From NCBI GenBank assembly GCA_037178675.1, contig JAYMGJ010000216.1, positions 248,001 through 312,000 of the forward strand: a stretch of DNA of 64,000 bases. Reading direction: 5' to 3'. This document shows, piece by piece, positions 48,566-61,300 of this stretch. How positions within the stretch are numbered: the first letter of the stretch is position 1; every line of letters begins with the position of its first letter. The notes under the pieces are model-generated. The model saw nothing but the letters and a program-made list of their open reading frames with translations. It was not told where the DNA came from and ran no database searches. The position numbers and the translations under genes were made by a program. Origin of the DNA: Scleroderma bovista. Its lineage: Eukaryota; Basidiomycota; Agaricomycetes; Boletales; Sclerodermataceae.

Positions 48566-48755
48566 ACCTGTCCTGCCGTACCCACATACCGCAGCCTACG
48601 GCATCGGAGTAGCATTCTGTGCTTGTCAGTACAAGCCGTTGATCCAGGCATGGGAAGTAGAATAAGATTACGGCTCGCATACAATACAGGAGGGGCGCCA
48701 AGTGTTCTTTTCCAAAATACTTGCAATTTAATCCAATAACTCCAAAGCATTCCCA

Positions 48756-51700
48756 TTATGAAGGCAAGTGAGGTGTAGGCGGAATTCCCACGGTTGGCTC
48801 TCGCGGAGACACTGGCGTCGGAGTAGGCCCCGACGGTACTGTAAAGTCTGGATTAGTCTTTGGTCCAGCGTATGGCTGTTGCCACCGGAATGAGCGATAC
48901 GTGCCATGCACAGTATTACTACTACTACTGGGTAAAGGTTGATGCACCGGTGTGACGGTAGGGAAATACCCCGGGTACGCGGTGGTGTAGGACGTCGGAT
49001 GGTACATATGTTGGGGAGCCTGATACATGGGATATGACCATGCTCCAGTATATGCATTCTGGGGATGTGGTGAAAGATGACTTGGAAGGTAGACAGGTGG
49101 AGCAGCTGTAGTTAAAGAGGTCGACGGAGTCGAAGAACTTGTGACGGGCGGAGGAGGAGGGTAAGGGGCGTGGGTTGTTGGAGGGATTGGCTGAGGTGTC
49201 GCTATAATACGGTTATCAGGATTGGCGATCTCGCAACGAAACCTAACACTCACGCTGGGATAGTGGTGCGGGCTCTGATGGTTTTTGCACGACGGACTGG
49301 CCATCACTTGAACCAAAGAGGACACTACCCCATTTGAATTCACGCTTGATACCCCGGTCCCAAAGGACCTCGACTGATTTGGTTTCCTCGATGATACGCA
49401 CCAACGATACTTCAAAGACACCAGCACTAACGCGGATCTTGATCCGAGACATGGGTGGTAGCGCCACCAGTTCGTTTCGAATCTTGTCTTGCTTATTCGC
49501 CTTCTTGGCAGCTGCGATGGCCTGTCGCATGCATGTCAGATCGCATTCAAAGTTCACCAACGACTTGGCCACGAACCGGGTTATGCTGCGCGCACAGGAC
49601 CTGCACCTCGTTCTTTTTGATAATCTTCAGTACTTGTGGCTCGGACGGAGCCGAGGGAAGAGTTGGGTGGCTAGCGTTCATCGGTATTGTGGAGTCGGGG
49701 AATACGGATGCGGGAGGCTGAATGTCCACGAGTACTACTTCCTTCTCCATTTCTCTCAACACGGAGTAGGCAACACCATTTGCGCCTTCCCTGGCACACG
49801 ACACATGGAACGACTTGGCACACTTGCCCTTGGTGCACTGTATAGGTGCTCCATGTGCTTTTGGTCGCCCTTTACTGCACGCCGAGCATTTCTAGAATTA
49901 CAACGGCAGTGAAGTCATTGCAACCCGTTGTTAGAACTCACTCACTAAATTCCACCTGTCTTTTACAATGGCATCCACTCCAAATACTCGCCGTTCCCTG
50001 ATAACAACTCCATCTGAACTTGATAGAACATCTAATTCGTCCACCCAAGTTTCCGGTACCACTTTTGCGCACTCCTCGTGTGCCATCCATGCATCGACGT
50101 TGAAGAGAGTGGCCAATGAATCTGGCAGCTCCCTCCTGCCAATGGGTGGGTCCTGGACACGCAACAAGCCCTCTCTCGAAGTCGAGACGCAAAGGCAACA
50201 TGGAAAATCGTCAGGCTCTGCGGGCTTCGGTGGGAGTTTGAGAGTGAGAGAAACTTTAGTTGTGGATGCAGTTGATGAAATTTTTGGTCGCTTCTGCTTG
50301 GGTTCGCCTGGGAGGCCCTCGGGTTTGCGCTTCTTCGGCTCGTTGACAGGAGGTGGGTTGAGTCGTTCTGCCTCTCGATCTCTCAGTAATTGGTCGACAT
50401 CGATACGAACACTAAAATAACTGATCAGCGCACTCTACGGGGACAGGGGAAACCCTTCTTGCCTGTCACTGACGCATTTGCACACCTGTGCTTTCCGCCC
50501 CAGTTCCAACCAGCTGTCCAATGCAAAGTTGACACTCTCAGCACAATTGAACCCGAGGTTGAAACCAGCGTGGTACCCGCGAGGATAGGTTATCACAAAC
50601 TCCCGTTCGCGCTGAACGAGGAAATTTGGTTTGCAGGATGACTGGGCGAGAAGGGTGGGGGATGCAAGGAAAGACTTGTGTCGCAAGAATTGGGGACATT
50701 GTGAGGTATCCTGTGGGAAATATCCTAGAACCATGTTTATAAGACATCATGAACGGAAAAAACCACGGCACCTTTCATTGTAGACTCCAAGGCACCAGAA
50801 CGACCTTGTGGAACTGCATACCAGAACTTTGGGGCGCCAAAGTGTATGAAATTGATGCTGAAAAGATCCATGTCTTCGACGTGCCATGCAAATGTTGCCC
50901 TCCACATTCCAAAGTAAAGATACGGGGTGTTGACACCGGGAAGGCCCTTACAGGAGGCGGGTAGGATGCGGGAGAGGAGGGAAGGAAGGTGAGCAACGTT
51001 CCATATCTTGGTTTCGTCAGTGTACAGTGAGCCTAGACAGTAATAAAGCTGATGCCCCGACAAAAATCAACACACAAACCTTGCATATCTGCACCATACC
51101 ACGCAGGCTTGCCCAAACCACAGTTCCTCCAGTATTGACGCTCGAGTTTTTGACAAAACTCGACAGAGTAGTCGTCGTTGGTTGTATTAAAGGGTAGCCA
51201 GTCCTTGCGAGGATTGAAAACCTCTATGTAAGCCTTGTCTTTAGAAGCGCGTTCGACAAGTGATGCTTCACGGGCTTCGCGGGTCTGTGAGACGCGTTTA
51301 CCCTTGGGCTTTGGTTTCCCTTGCGAATCATGGGAAACCGTTTGAGGGTTGGGACAGGTAGCAACCTGACCATCCTCATCGAGATCTACATCTTGGTCGT
51401 CAACAGCGGGATCCAAGACCTGCACGGACAGTGTGTCTGTCTGTGTCTGAAGATTGGGTGTCCGAGGATTTCCAACACTGGGAGGTGGTGACATGGGCTC
51501 GTCGATGGGTGTATTCGAAGAGGGCTCGTCCTTAGTGAGTGAGGCACCACGAACATCGGGTTCGGCGGATTCTATCTTGCTATTTTCAGCTCTTGTGCGA
51601 CGTTTATTTGATGAATTATTGTCTATTCGAGCACCCCTTGCATGAAGACCGACGTCTTCTACTCCTGGTGCACGAAACTCATCCTTGTTGCACAACTCCG

Positions 51701-52187
51701 CCCACTCGCGTACACTCATGACCTTTCGCTTTTCTACGTTTTCCTGCCTGAAGAGACCGCCTCTTCCGAGCATGTGCTGTTCGATTGGGGATCTTATCTT
51801 GACGTCGAGTAGTTGATCTTTGATAGGTGGAAGTGTATCGACCCTGTGCATACACGAAAATGACTGTGGGCAGACACGGGGAGGAAAAGAGGGTACAAAC
51901 CATTCCTTTGGTGGGATGACCTTGACTATGCCGCTCCGCGTGCCCCAGCACTCGATTCTGGACATGTACAGTTCGAAGTCGGCAAACTCGTCCATAGTTG
52001 GTTTGAAAACGGGAATGCCACGGTGCGCCAAGGGATCATCCGCTGGATCGAGCCATGGGCGGGCGTCTGAGTTGGGTGAGGGTGGAAGCTGCGATTCGTC
52101 TGCGCCGAAGAAGTGGTCTGGTTGGATGGGCAGAAGGGGTGTCGCAGATCGCGACGGAGTGAGCGAAGGTGTCCGACTCGCTAACAT
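48756..52187 (-). CDS. JmjN/JmjC histone demethylase, KDM4 (JMJD2) type
   Basis: From the N-terminus: Ser/Thr/Pro-rich start MLASRTPSLTPSRSATPLLP; JmjN domain GIPVFKPTMDEFADFELYMS with KVIPPKEW; a charged linker; JmjC domain TPYLYFGMWRATFAWHVEDM with iron ligands H and E in WHVED; GAPKFWYAVPQG; the third ligand in YPRGYHAGFNLGFNCAES. Then a basic region, a PHD/extended zinc region (DDFPCCLCVSTS, AHEECAKVVP, KCSACSKGRP, KSFHVSCARE) and a Tudor-like segment (RIKIRVSAGVFEVSLVRIIE). The tail is Pro/Gln-rich. This is the layout of KDM4/Rph1 demethylases, which remove H3K9 and H3K36 methyl groups. Iron ligands are intact. The 289 bp to the OTC gene start (52188-52476) are a divergent promoter region. 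Confidence 0.92.
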
Positions 52188-52476
52188 TGTTCCACGACGG
52201 GAGCGACGGGGATGAGAGTGCAGCTGCTGGCTGGCGTCGCTGTTGTCGTCGCTGTCCTCGTCGTCGTCGAGTCTATCGAGCTCGCCATTGACCCCTCCAA
52301 TTGCTTATTGCTTATGTCAGTCGACCCCTCTGCTATGGGTGCCATCTTCTGAAGGCAGACGCGAGGTAGCTAGGATTTTTGGTGAGCAGCCTCAGTTGTT
52401 GTGTCGAATCGACGTGACTGACAGGGCACTTCAACTCTTTCCTCGTCCAGACTTTACCTCGTCGTCGCACTGAACG

Positions 52477-53582
52477 ATGGCACCCGTTCCCCATCTCATG
52501 ACTCTGGCTGACCTCACAGCCCCCCAGATCATGCGCCTCGTTAGCCATGCTCACTACCTTAAGCATGTCTCCATGCCCTGGCTTGCTCCCCAGTCTTCCT
52601 CAAAATACCCGCCTCGACTGCGCATGCCCTCGCAGTCGCTGTTTGGCAAGTCGATCGCACTGCTCTTCTCGAAGCGTAGCACGCGCACTCGCTTCTCCGC
52701 CGAAACATCTGCACTTCTCTTGGGTGGTCGCGCCATCTTCCTCGGTCGCGAAGACATCCAGCTCGGTGTCAACGAGTCTGCTCGCGACAGCGCACGCGTC
52801 ATTGGCGGAATGTGCCAGGGCATATTTGCTCGCGTAGGGGAACACGAGGAAATCGAGGAGCTTGCTCGCTACTCTCCCGTTCCCGTCCTCAATGCCCTCT
52901 CCACTCTCTGGCACCCCACCCAGACCCTCGCTGAACTACTCACCCTCCACGAACATGCCCACCTCTTCGAACCAACCCTTGCAACTCCCCCTCCCACCAA
53001 CAATCCTCTTCCCACCTTACGTCCTCTCACAATTGCGTACATCGGCGACTCGACCAATGTCCTCCACGACATGCTCGTTACCTACCCCCGTCTCGGTCAC
53101 AAAATGCGCGTCGCTTCTCCTTCACAGCCCGCTTACCAGTGCCCTAAACCAGTATGGGAGCGCGTTACTCAGCTTGGATGTGACAAATCCATCTGGTGGG
53201 GCAGCGACCCAAAGGAAGCTGTCAAAGGCGCAGATGTTGTCGTCACAGACACTTGGTATGAAATGCGTATATTAATTGTGTTTGCACCCCATACTTATGC
53301 CATGATAGGATCTCCATGGGCCAAGAAGCAGAGAAAGCTCAACGATTGAAAGACTTTGCTGGATACCAGGTTACAGAGGCTCTCTGTCGCGAAGCGAACC
53401 CGAACTGGCAATTCCTCCACTGTCTTCCCCGGAAAAAAGATGAAGTGGATGACGAGGTTTGCGAAACGCTGCTTTTCATATCTCTTGTGCTCATCGTCTA
53501 CAAGGTGTTCTATGGACCACGATCACTCGTATTTCCTGAATCGGACAATCGCAAATGGACAATCATGGCTGCTTTCGAGTGA
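52477..53582 (+). CDS. ARG3: Ornithine carbamoyltransferase
   Basis: Three exons with introns GTATGA..TGATAG (from 53256) and GTTTGC..CTACAAG (from 53457). Carbamoyl-phosphate-binding [57 protein letters not shown] (ornithine side), [20 protein letters not shown] and the catalytic-Cys motif [15 protein letters not shown] are intact. It catalyses citrulline formation in arginine synthesis. An in-frame TGA sits two codons upstream of the chosen ATG, so no mitochondrial presequence is encoded here. That would suit a cytosolic enzyme like yeast Arg3, unless an upstream exon is used. Confidence 0.95.
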
Positions 53583-53814
53583 GGACCCCACTCTGCCCTT
53601 CCTCCCACCACTCACGTTGCCTTTCAGCCTGTTGTTTGGGAAATGGGATTTGACTGCTGAAAAGGCAGGGAAAAGGCGCTAAGGAGAAGGTTGGCGTCCA
53701 GTCTGTTAGCGCGTAGTGTTGTATGTACGTAGTACTGCACGTGGGGCTATCGGAGTGAGTTATGTACACGCGCTCGTTGCTCGGCGATGGTTCAACTTCT
53801 TGTTCGCGTCTTCC

Positions 53815-54977
53815 ATGTCCGACTTGCCAGTGTTACCGTTCGCTGTGGCGGCTCTTCTCGCCGTGAATGGAGCCAGATCTCGCAAACTGTCGCCGTCTGG
53901 GGCTGCCACGGCGTTCGTGGTCGGCTTTCTGGTGTTCGCAGCCCCAGTGCGTGCAATTGGCATAACCTTCGCAGTATTCTACCTCCTAGCGTCGTGGGCC
54001 ACCAAATGTGAGTGTTCATACACGACACCCATGGATAGTGCATATAGACCAAACTGTACAGATGGCAATAAACGTAAAGCACAACTGGAAGAAGGATTCC
54101 AAGACGCCGGGTATCGCAGTGGTTGGCAGGTTCTGTGCAATTCGACAGCCGGGTTCCTCGCCGCCATCTTCTGGAGTGTAACATATACACCCAACGTGCT
54201 TCCGTGGTCCCTTTTTCCATCTTCTCTTGCATTGTCCAAAGGGCCCCTGTATGACGGTACAAGCTGGTGTCCGCTGTCCGCAACCATATCCGACGGCCTC
54301 AGTCGGGCACTTTTGTATGTGGTGCTAGGGTAAGTCTCTGGTAGTCCAAGTCATCAACGACCTGCATTCAATGTTCCTACAGTAAGTTCGCCTGCTGTCT
54401 GGGTGACACGCTGGCCTCCGAGCTTGGCATACTCTCCCAATCACCACCTATCCTCATCACCACACTGAAACCCGTGCCGCCGGGGACGAACGGTGCGATT
54501 TCACTGGGTGGTACACTCGCATCGGTTGCGGGTGGATGGATAGTTGGACTGACACTCTTCGCGAGCCTTGTCGTGGAGAACCGTGCCTGTAGAGCCGAAT
54601 GGGCGGATATCCTACCCTCTCTGATGTTCTGGGGCACAGTCGCGGGACTTTTTGGGTCGATGGTGCGTCATGAATCATATTCCCTATTGCTATCACCGTA
54701 ACTTAATTTTCGTTGATCAGCTTGACTCCCTCCTCGGAGCCACCCTTCAGCGCACGCGGTACTCTGAGAACAAAAAAAGAATCTTGCAGGACGCGTCTGT
54801 TCCTGGTGCCAAGGATTCGATCAAGGTGGTCAGTGGGTTAAACCTACTGAACAACAACCAGGTGCGTCACTGCGACGTGCTCTGCCATGACTTGACACTC
54901 ATCTTCCGGGGCCTGGGATCTAGGTGAACCTGATTTCTTCGACGGTAACGGCCGTGGTAGTTGCTCTGCTTGCCTAA
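53815..54977 (+). CDS. TMEM19/DUF92 family membrane protein
   Basis: Starts MSDLPVLPFAVAALLAVNGA with several predicted helices (AATAFVVGFLVFAAPVRAIG, ITFAVFYLLASW). After an intron comes RKAQLEEGFQDAGYRSGWQV and LCNSTAGFLAAIFW. Then ACCLGDTLASELGIL and TNGAISLGGTLASVAGGWI, the conserved acidic and Gly-rich motifs of the DUF92 family. Later exons give LDSLLGATLQRTRYSENKKR and NNNQVNLISSTVTAVVVALL. The family contains plant phytol-phosphate kinase VTE6 and animal TMEM19. A kinase role for prenyl/phytyl phosphates is suggested for VTE6 but not shown for fungi. Confidence 0.88.
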
Positions 54978-55199
54978 GATCAACGATGCGATCGATATAT
55001 GTGCCACCATCTCCTCTATTGACGTGTACCACCATTCCCCTTGATCTGGGGTCACTCTGTGGTAGATATCGCCCTACATGTCTAGACGAGTCTAGATTTG
55101 ATTGATGTTCACGTGGATTGGTCCCTGAGTAGGTCAACGAACAGCCGCCTGAACTTGTGAGGTAATCTCTCATCCACTTATTCTCCGCATTGTGTGTAT

Positions 55200-57414
55200 A
55201 TGATGGACGCGATGAGTGCGGCAGAAGAAGAGCCAGCACCGAAGCGTGACGTCCAGAACCACATCCTCTTCGAGTGTGCTTGGGAGGTCGCCAATAAGGT
55301 CGGCGGAATCCACACCGTTATCTCGACAAAAGCGCCCATCACCGTCGCAGAGTATGGCGAGAGGTACACCCTCATCGGGCCCCTCACGCACAAGTCAGCC
55401 ATGGAAGTAGAGGCGTTCGAACCGGTGGATCCCTTCCTCGTCGCAACCCTCAAGGCGATGCGCGACCATGGCGTCAAGTCCCTGTATGGTCACTGGCTCA
55501 TTGAAGGCGCGCCTCAAGTGCTTCTTTTCGACACAGTTGATTCTTCGCATCATCTAGACGAGTGGAAACGGGACCTGTGGAACTTCGCAGGCATCCCTGC
55601 CCCTCCTCATGACGTTGAAACCAATGACGCCATCCTGTTCGGTTACCTTATAGCCTGGTTCTTGGGCGAGGTGGGCGATAATCCTCTTCTCCGACCAACG
55701 ATTCTGTCCGCCTGACTAGTGTCCCGATGGTAGTATGTCTCCAGGCAGCTCAATACTGCTGTCGTCGCTCACTTCCACGAATGGCAGGCAGGTGTCGCCA
55801 TCCCCATCTGCAGGAAACGTCGCATCGATGTCACGACCGTGTTCACAACACACGCTACTCTCCTTGGCCGTTACCTCTCCGCTGGCAATGTTGATTTTTA
55901 TAGCAATATCCAGTACTTCGACGTTGACCACGAAGCCGGAAAGCGCGGCATATACCATCGATACTGCATCGAGCGTGCATCCGCACACTGTGCGGACGTC
56001 TTTACTACTGTATCTCACATCACGGCCATGGAGGCGCAGTATCTTCTGAAGCGCAAGCCTGACGGTGTCGTGCCAAATGGCCTTAACATCGACAAGTTTC
56101 AGCGGGTGTGCGAGCACCCAAATTTGTACGCATCCGCAAGGGCGAAGATCCACGAGTTTGTCCGTGGGCACTTTTTTGGTCACTACGACTTTAACCCGGA
56201 GGATGCGATATACGTGAGGCACAGACTCGCCTTCTGTGTTTATATACTGACACGGCGTCTAGATATTCACTGCTGGTCGTTATGAATACCGCAATAAAGG
56301 TGTTGATATGTTCATTGATTCGCTAGCACGTGAGTTTTGTGTTTGGCATGTTGCCTGTACTGACTTGCTTCGCAGGACTCAACCATTGCCTCAGAAAATC
56401 AAGCTCAAAGACAACGGTGGTTGCGTTCATCATCATGCCTGCCCCTACAAACTCATATACAATCGAGGAATTCAAGGGCCAAGCCCTGATTAGGCAGCTC
56501 CGTGACACCATTATTGATATTCAGAAGCATATCGGAGACCACTTGTTGGATTATGCATTGAGATTCCACAGGTGCGGAATGAGCGGATACGATATGATAG
56601 ACTTCTAACATTGCCGCAGCGAAGGCAAGTCGGAGGTGGCACCTTCGGACCTTCTGTCTACCGAGGACCAGGTACTATTAAAGCGACGAATATTCGCTCT
56701 CAAACGTGACTCGCTTCCCCCAGTCGTTACGCACAATATGGTGGATGACGCCAACGACCCAATTCTAAACCAGATCCGTCGGGTGAAGCTATTCAACTCT
56801 CGCGAAGATCGTGTCAAGATCGTTTTTCACCCTGATTTCTTGACCTCCAGCAGTCCAATCCTTGGCCTTGACTATGAAGAGTTTGTCAGAGGCTGTCATC
56901 TTGGTGTGTTCCCGAGTTATTATGAGCCATGGGGATACACTCCCGCGGAGTGTATGGTCGTAAGTGGAACTTCTGTGCTTGTTCTTTGGCTATCGAGTCA
57001 CATAAACATTGACTTGGCCAGATGGGCATACCTTCCATCACCACCAATCTGTCTGGGTTTGGCTGTTTTATGCAAGATACGGTTGATCAGCCCGAGCATG
57101 AAGGCTGCTATATTATCGATCGTCGCAAAAACTCATTCGATGAGTCAGTTAACCAGCTCGCGGGCTACCTAGAAGAGTTCTGCAGCAAAACATGGAGGCA
57201 GCATGTCGATCAGCGCAATCGAGTGGAACGCCTGAACGCCCTGCTAGACTGGAAGAACTTGGGTATTGAATATGCCAAGTCACGACAGTTGGCATTGAGG
57301 CGGGCGTACCCGAACGCATTCCTTGTTACAGATGGGGAATATGATGAAGAAGTCGATTATTTTATAGTCTCGAAACCTGACGTTTTCCAAGACCCGGACG
57401 TTCGCCCCACTTGA
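55200..57414 (+). CDS. GSY1: Glycogen synthase (GT3)
   Basis: Starts [20 protein letters not shown], then [20 protein letters not shown] with the UDP-glucose-binding KVGG and [18 protein letters not shown]. Six or more exons follow: [98 protein letters not shown] and, near the end, [19 protein letters not shown] with the catalytic Glu. The GT3 family enzyme extends alpha-1,4-glucan chains from UDP-glucose. The C-terminus stops soon after [20 protein letters not shown]; fungal enzymes usually have a longer regulatory tail carrying phosphorylation sites, so the tail may be short or the last exon misplaced. Confidence 0.93.
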
Positions 57415-58355
57415 AGTGATACCAGATCCGTTTGGGTACGTGACATGAAATAGAGCATCTTTTCCGTCTCATGGCAGCATCCTAGCTTGAACATTATAGG
57501 TATAAATTGATACATCCTCAAGTCAATTTAGTATAAGAGTATGTACCAGTAACTTACCAATTTCATGTGCTGGACAGTTGTAATCCTCGAAACCCTCATA
57601 ATATTTGCAGGGCTATTGGACCGCCCATCAACGACTTGTATGGATCCCTCACAAGGCTTCCACGAACGCACACCATAGTCGTAGGGTAGGGCATAATTGT
57701 ATTCAATGTCTGGGTGTCCATTGAACTGTCAGCTCGTTTGTTGACAACGCTATATAGTTCTTTTCCCGAGATCGATTCTACTTAGGTATGTCTCTATCAG
57801 GCTGAATTACTTGCATCTGGTAGCACTTATTAGGTTGGATTCACGTCAGCCTTATCAATTGCTATGTTATGTAAATCCGGCTGGAGAGCGATGGCCAGTT
57901 GTCAGCTTATGGCACAGCAGCCCGGCTTGGTATTCAGCGGATAGTACTACTAGTAGCAGCCCTGTAATAGTGCTTGCATCTTGCGAGCCATACTTATAAG
58001 CGGTTCACCTACAAAGCCATTGCTTCCCAGAATTTCCTCAAGAAATCAAAGAATCGGAGCATCGGGTTTCCAAGCTAGCCGGTTATCAATTCTCGGGACC
58101 AGTGTGTGGAACTGCGCGACCATCGGCTCCACTATTTCAACCTTACCGTGCACCACGACGATTTCCAGTGCTTCTACTCATCGTCAGCCCAGTATCACCT
58201 CGCATGGCTGCTCAATTCGCTACCAAGTTGATGTCTTCGTTGCCTTTCAGGAACAAGCCGTCGGATCAAGTTGACTTAAGTGCATTATCACCTGCTTTTA
58301 AGGTGCAAACTGTATTGACCATCGGCGATTCCCTTCAGATGCGGCTGATTTCCGT
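57415..58355. other. Intergenic, partial 5' exon possible
   Basis: Downstream of glycogen synthase and upstream of GTPase copy B. A frame from ATG at 58204 (MAAQFATKLMSSLPFRNKPS) could be the first exon of the GTPase gene, with a short intron before the MDPAK start. Nothing else was recognised. Confidence 0.45.
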
Positions 58356-61300
58356 ATGGATCCTGCCAAAGTCAAAGAGCACTTTGACCGCATTGGCTGT
58401 TTCCGGGTTCTCATCATGGGTAGATCAAATGCAGGGAAAACAACCATCCTTCAGAGGGTTTGCAACACCACGGAGCTTCCTGAGGTCTTCAATGCTAGGG
58501 AAGAAAAGGTACTATCCCATACGATTATAAGGCTACTCATCGAATTACTCATCGATCGCAACGACCAGATTGATGCCGTGGTTGTCCAGGGATCCATTGA
58601 AGTGAGCCAGAAATGCCACCACATGACATTAACTGTACTGATCATTCTCAGGGGGGATGCCACAACATTGAGGATGAACTGGTCTTTCAGAGCAACCGAG
58701 GCTTCGTATTTCACGATTCGAGGGGATTCCAAGCTGGCTCCGAGAGTGAAATGGAAACAGTAAGAAACTTTGTGGCTGATCGAGCAGCAACAATACAGTT
58801 GAAAAAAAGGATCCATGCTGTCTGGTGAGATTATTCAATCAATCTATGAGTGTTTTCTGATGACTGATCATGACACTCATTCCAGGTTTTGCATCCCAAT
58901 GACTGACTATGAAAGGGCCATTATGGCTGCAGAAGAGAAGTTCTTTAATGAATGTAATACAGGCACTGGTAAGTTTTGACATTGCAATCTGTTTCAATAC
59001 AAAGCCTTAGACAAGATGTAGTGCCTGTGATTGTGGTATTGACAAAGACAGATTCTTTGGTGTCCCCTGCAATTGGGAGACTAATTGATGAAGGTTTGAC
59101 AATGAAAGAAGCAAAGTTGAAGGCTGGGGACCTGGCAAAAGAGATGCTAAACTATCATCAGGAAAGAATTATGAAAGAGTTGAACAAGTTCAACTACCCT
59201 CCAAAAGGCTGCCTGTCACTGGCCAGTGAGCATGTCTTGTGTATCATTGACTATCAGGCAACTTTGTTTCATTGCAGATATGAACCAGGATGGTGCAGAT
59301 TGCAATTCACTCCTAAGGTGTACAACAAGTGCCTTGAATGGTCGAGAACTGCAGAAGCTTCTTATATCAACCCAACAGACCAACCTTATACTCAATATTG
59401 AATGTGTTGTTGAAAAGTAAGATGGTTGCTATGCAACACTATCTTCAATGATGTGTATGTCTTATAGGGAATTGATGCGATTATTACACAAGGAAATAAA
59501 TTATGACAAAAAAGGACTAGAGAATGAGATATTTTGGTGGATGCCATGCTTGCAGGTCAGATTCAATACTCTCTTTCATTTGTAGATAGTAACTGACAAT
59601 TCCCACTAACTGGATTCATTTTATATTCACTCAACAGCATGTGAGTGATTTTATGCTATGGCTTTCTCTCAAGTTGATCCCTTTTATGATTTGACAGCAA
59701 GTGAGTGGCTCTATGTTTATAATAATTTCTTCTAACTTTCTACTCTGTTCCTATTGGCATGACAGGGAGTAAGTGATAGTACTCAATGCCACTAGGTCAC
59801 TTATTATTATCCTTATTTTTGGCATGATAGTATGTGAGTGATTTTATACATATCATGCACAAGTTATGTTCCCTCTCACTGTCTTTATTTCCACACTGGT
59901 CCTGTTCACTCAACAGAATGTGAGTGATTCCATGCTGGGTGCACCCAGACCTCTCATTCACTCTTCTTGACTTTTTAGTGTGTAAGTGGTTTATGCAGGT
60001 TTGACTAAATCTCATCCTACCATCCTCATGATTGTTCTTGGTTTAAAAGCATGTGAGTGGTTTTATGCAGGCACAGATATGTTACTCACTCTCTCCACTC
60101 CTGCCTGGTCTCCCTTGCCTTCACAGCGTGTGAGTAGTTTCTTGAGAAGTGGAGCTGGGGCTTGTCTGACTACAACTCTACTTCATGACAGCCTGTGAGC
60201 TGTTCCATACCTGATTATATTAATTATTATTCTTATTTCATCAAATTATTAGGGAGTAGGTGCTTTTATGTCCACTAGTTTCTACCTTTTCTCAGTATTT
60301 CCACCCCAACTCTTGCCCTGCAATAGTCTGTGAGTGATTTAAATTTTGGGCACAGATGAGGCTATTTCATTTACTTATAAATGGGTTTGACAGTATGTGG
60401 GTAATCTCATACCAGATGTCAGCATCATCTCATTATTTCAATCCCTTCTCTGGTCATGACATCCTGACAGTCTGTAAGTGATTTCACTCCATTTGTAGCT
60501 AAATTTCATGGACTTCATAGTTTGTGAGTGATTGATGCTAGATGTACCTGCATCTCTTTCCACTATCTCCACACTGATTTCCATTCTATGTGTTTGACAG
60601 TATGTGAGTGATTTTATACCCAATACAAAAGGGTTTCCCTTTGCATTAGTATATCTACTCTGATCCTGTTGCTTTGATACTAGTGGGTAAGTTTTATATC
60701 AAATGTATCTGGGCACTCATTGGACTTGTTACCTTGATAGTGGGTGAGTGATTGCATGTGAGATGAGCCTGAATGTCTGCTTAGTGGATCTACCCCCATT
60801 CTGACCAATTTACTCAACAGAAAGTGAGTAGCCTTCCACTGGGAACCCTTCTGATGACACTCAATTCACTTTGGAATGATAGCATGTGGGTGATTTCACA
60901 CAGTGCACTTGAATATTCTGACTATCTTCTCTGTCAATACATGTTCATTTGATAGTATGTAAGTGACATCCAACTAGAATTAGCTTTGTACCACCATATT
61001 GACTTCATTTTTATTTGACCCAATAGTCTGTGAGTGATTCACACCAACTGCAGTGAAATGCTTTTATTCTCACTTTGTCCTGTTGGCTTAATAGCATGTA
61101 AGTTTTTGATGCCAGGTTCTCTAAATATTTATTGACATTCCTTCCAATCTGATCTCATTTACCTTATAGGGGGTTAGTGACTTCATATCTCCATGAACCA
61201 TGTTTTTTACTGCCACAATCCATCACTTTCATAGCAAGTATGTTGATTATAGCTATACAGTTTGTATTAGTTCACAACTCACATAATATTTTAGGATGTC

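Noticed and set aside
61261..61263. A further candidate microexon TTT between CAA and GAT in array B
   Set aside because: It would require a 23-nt intron, and copy A has no matching unit; the 57-nt intron 61238-61294 explains the stretch.
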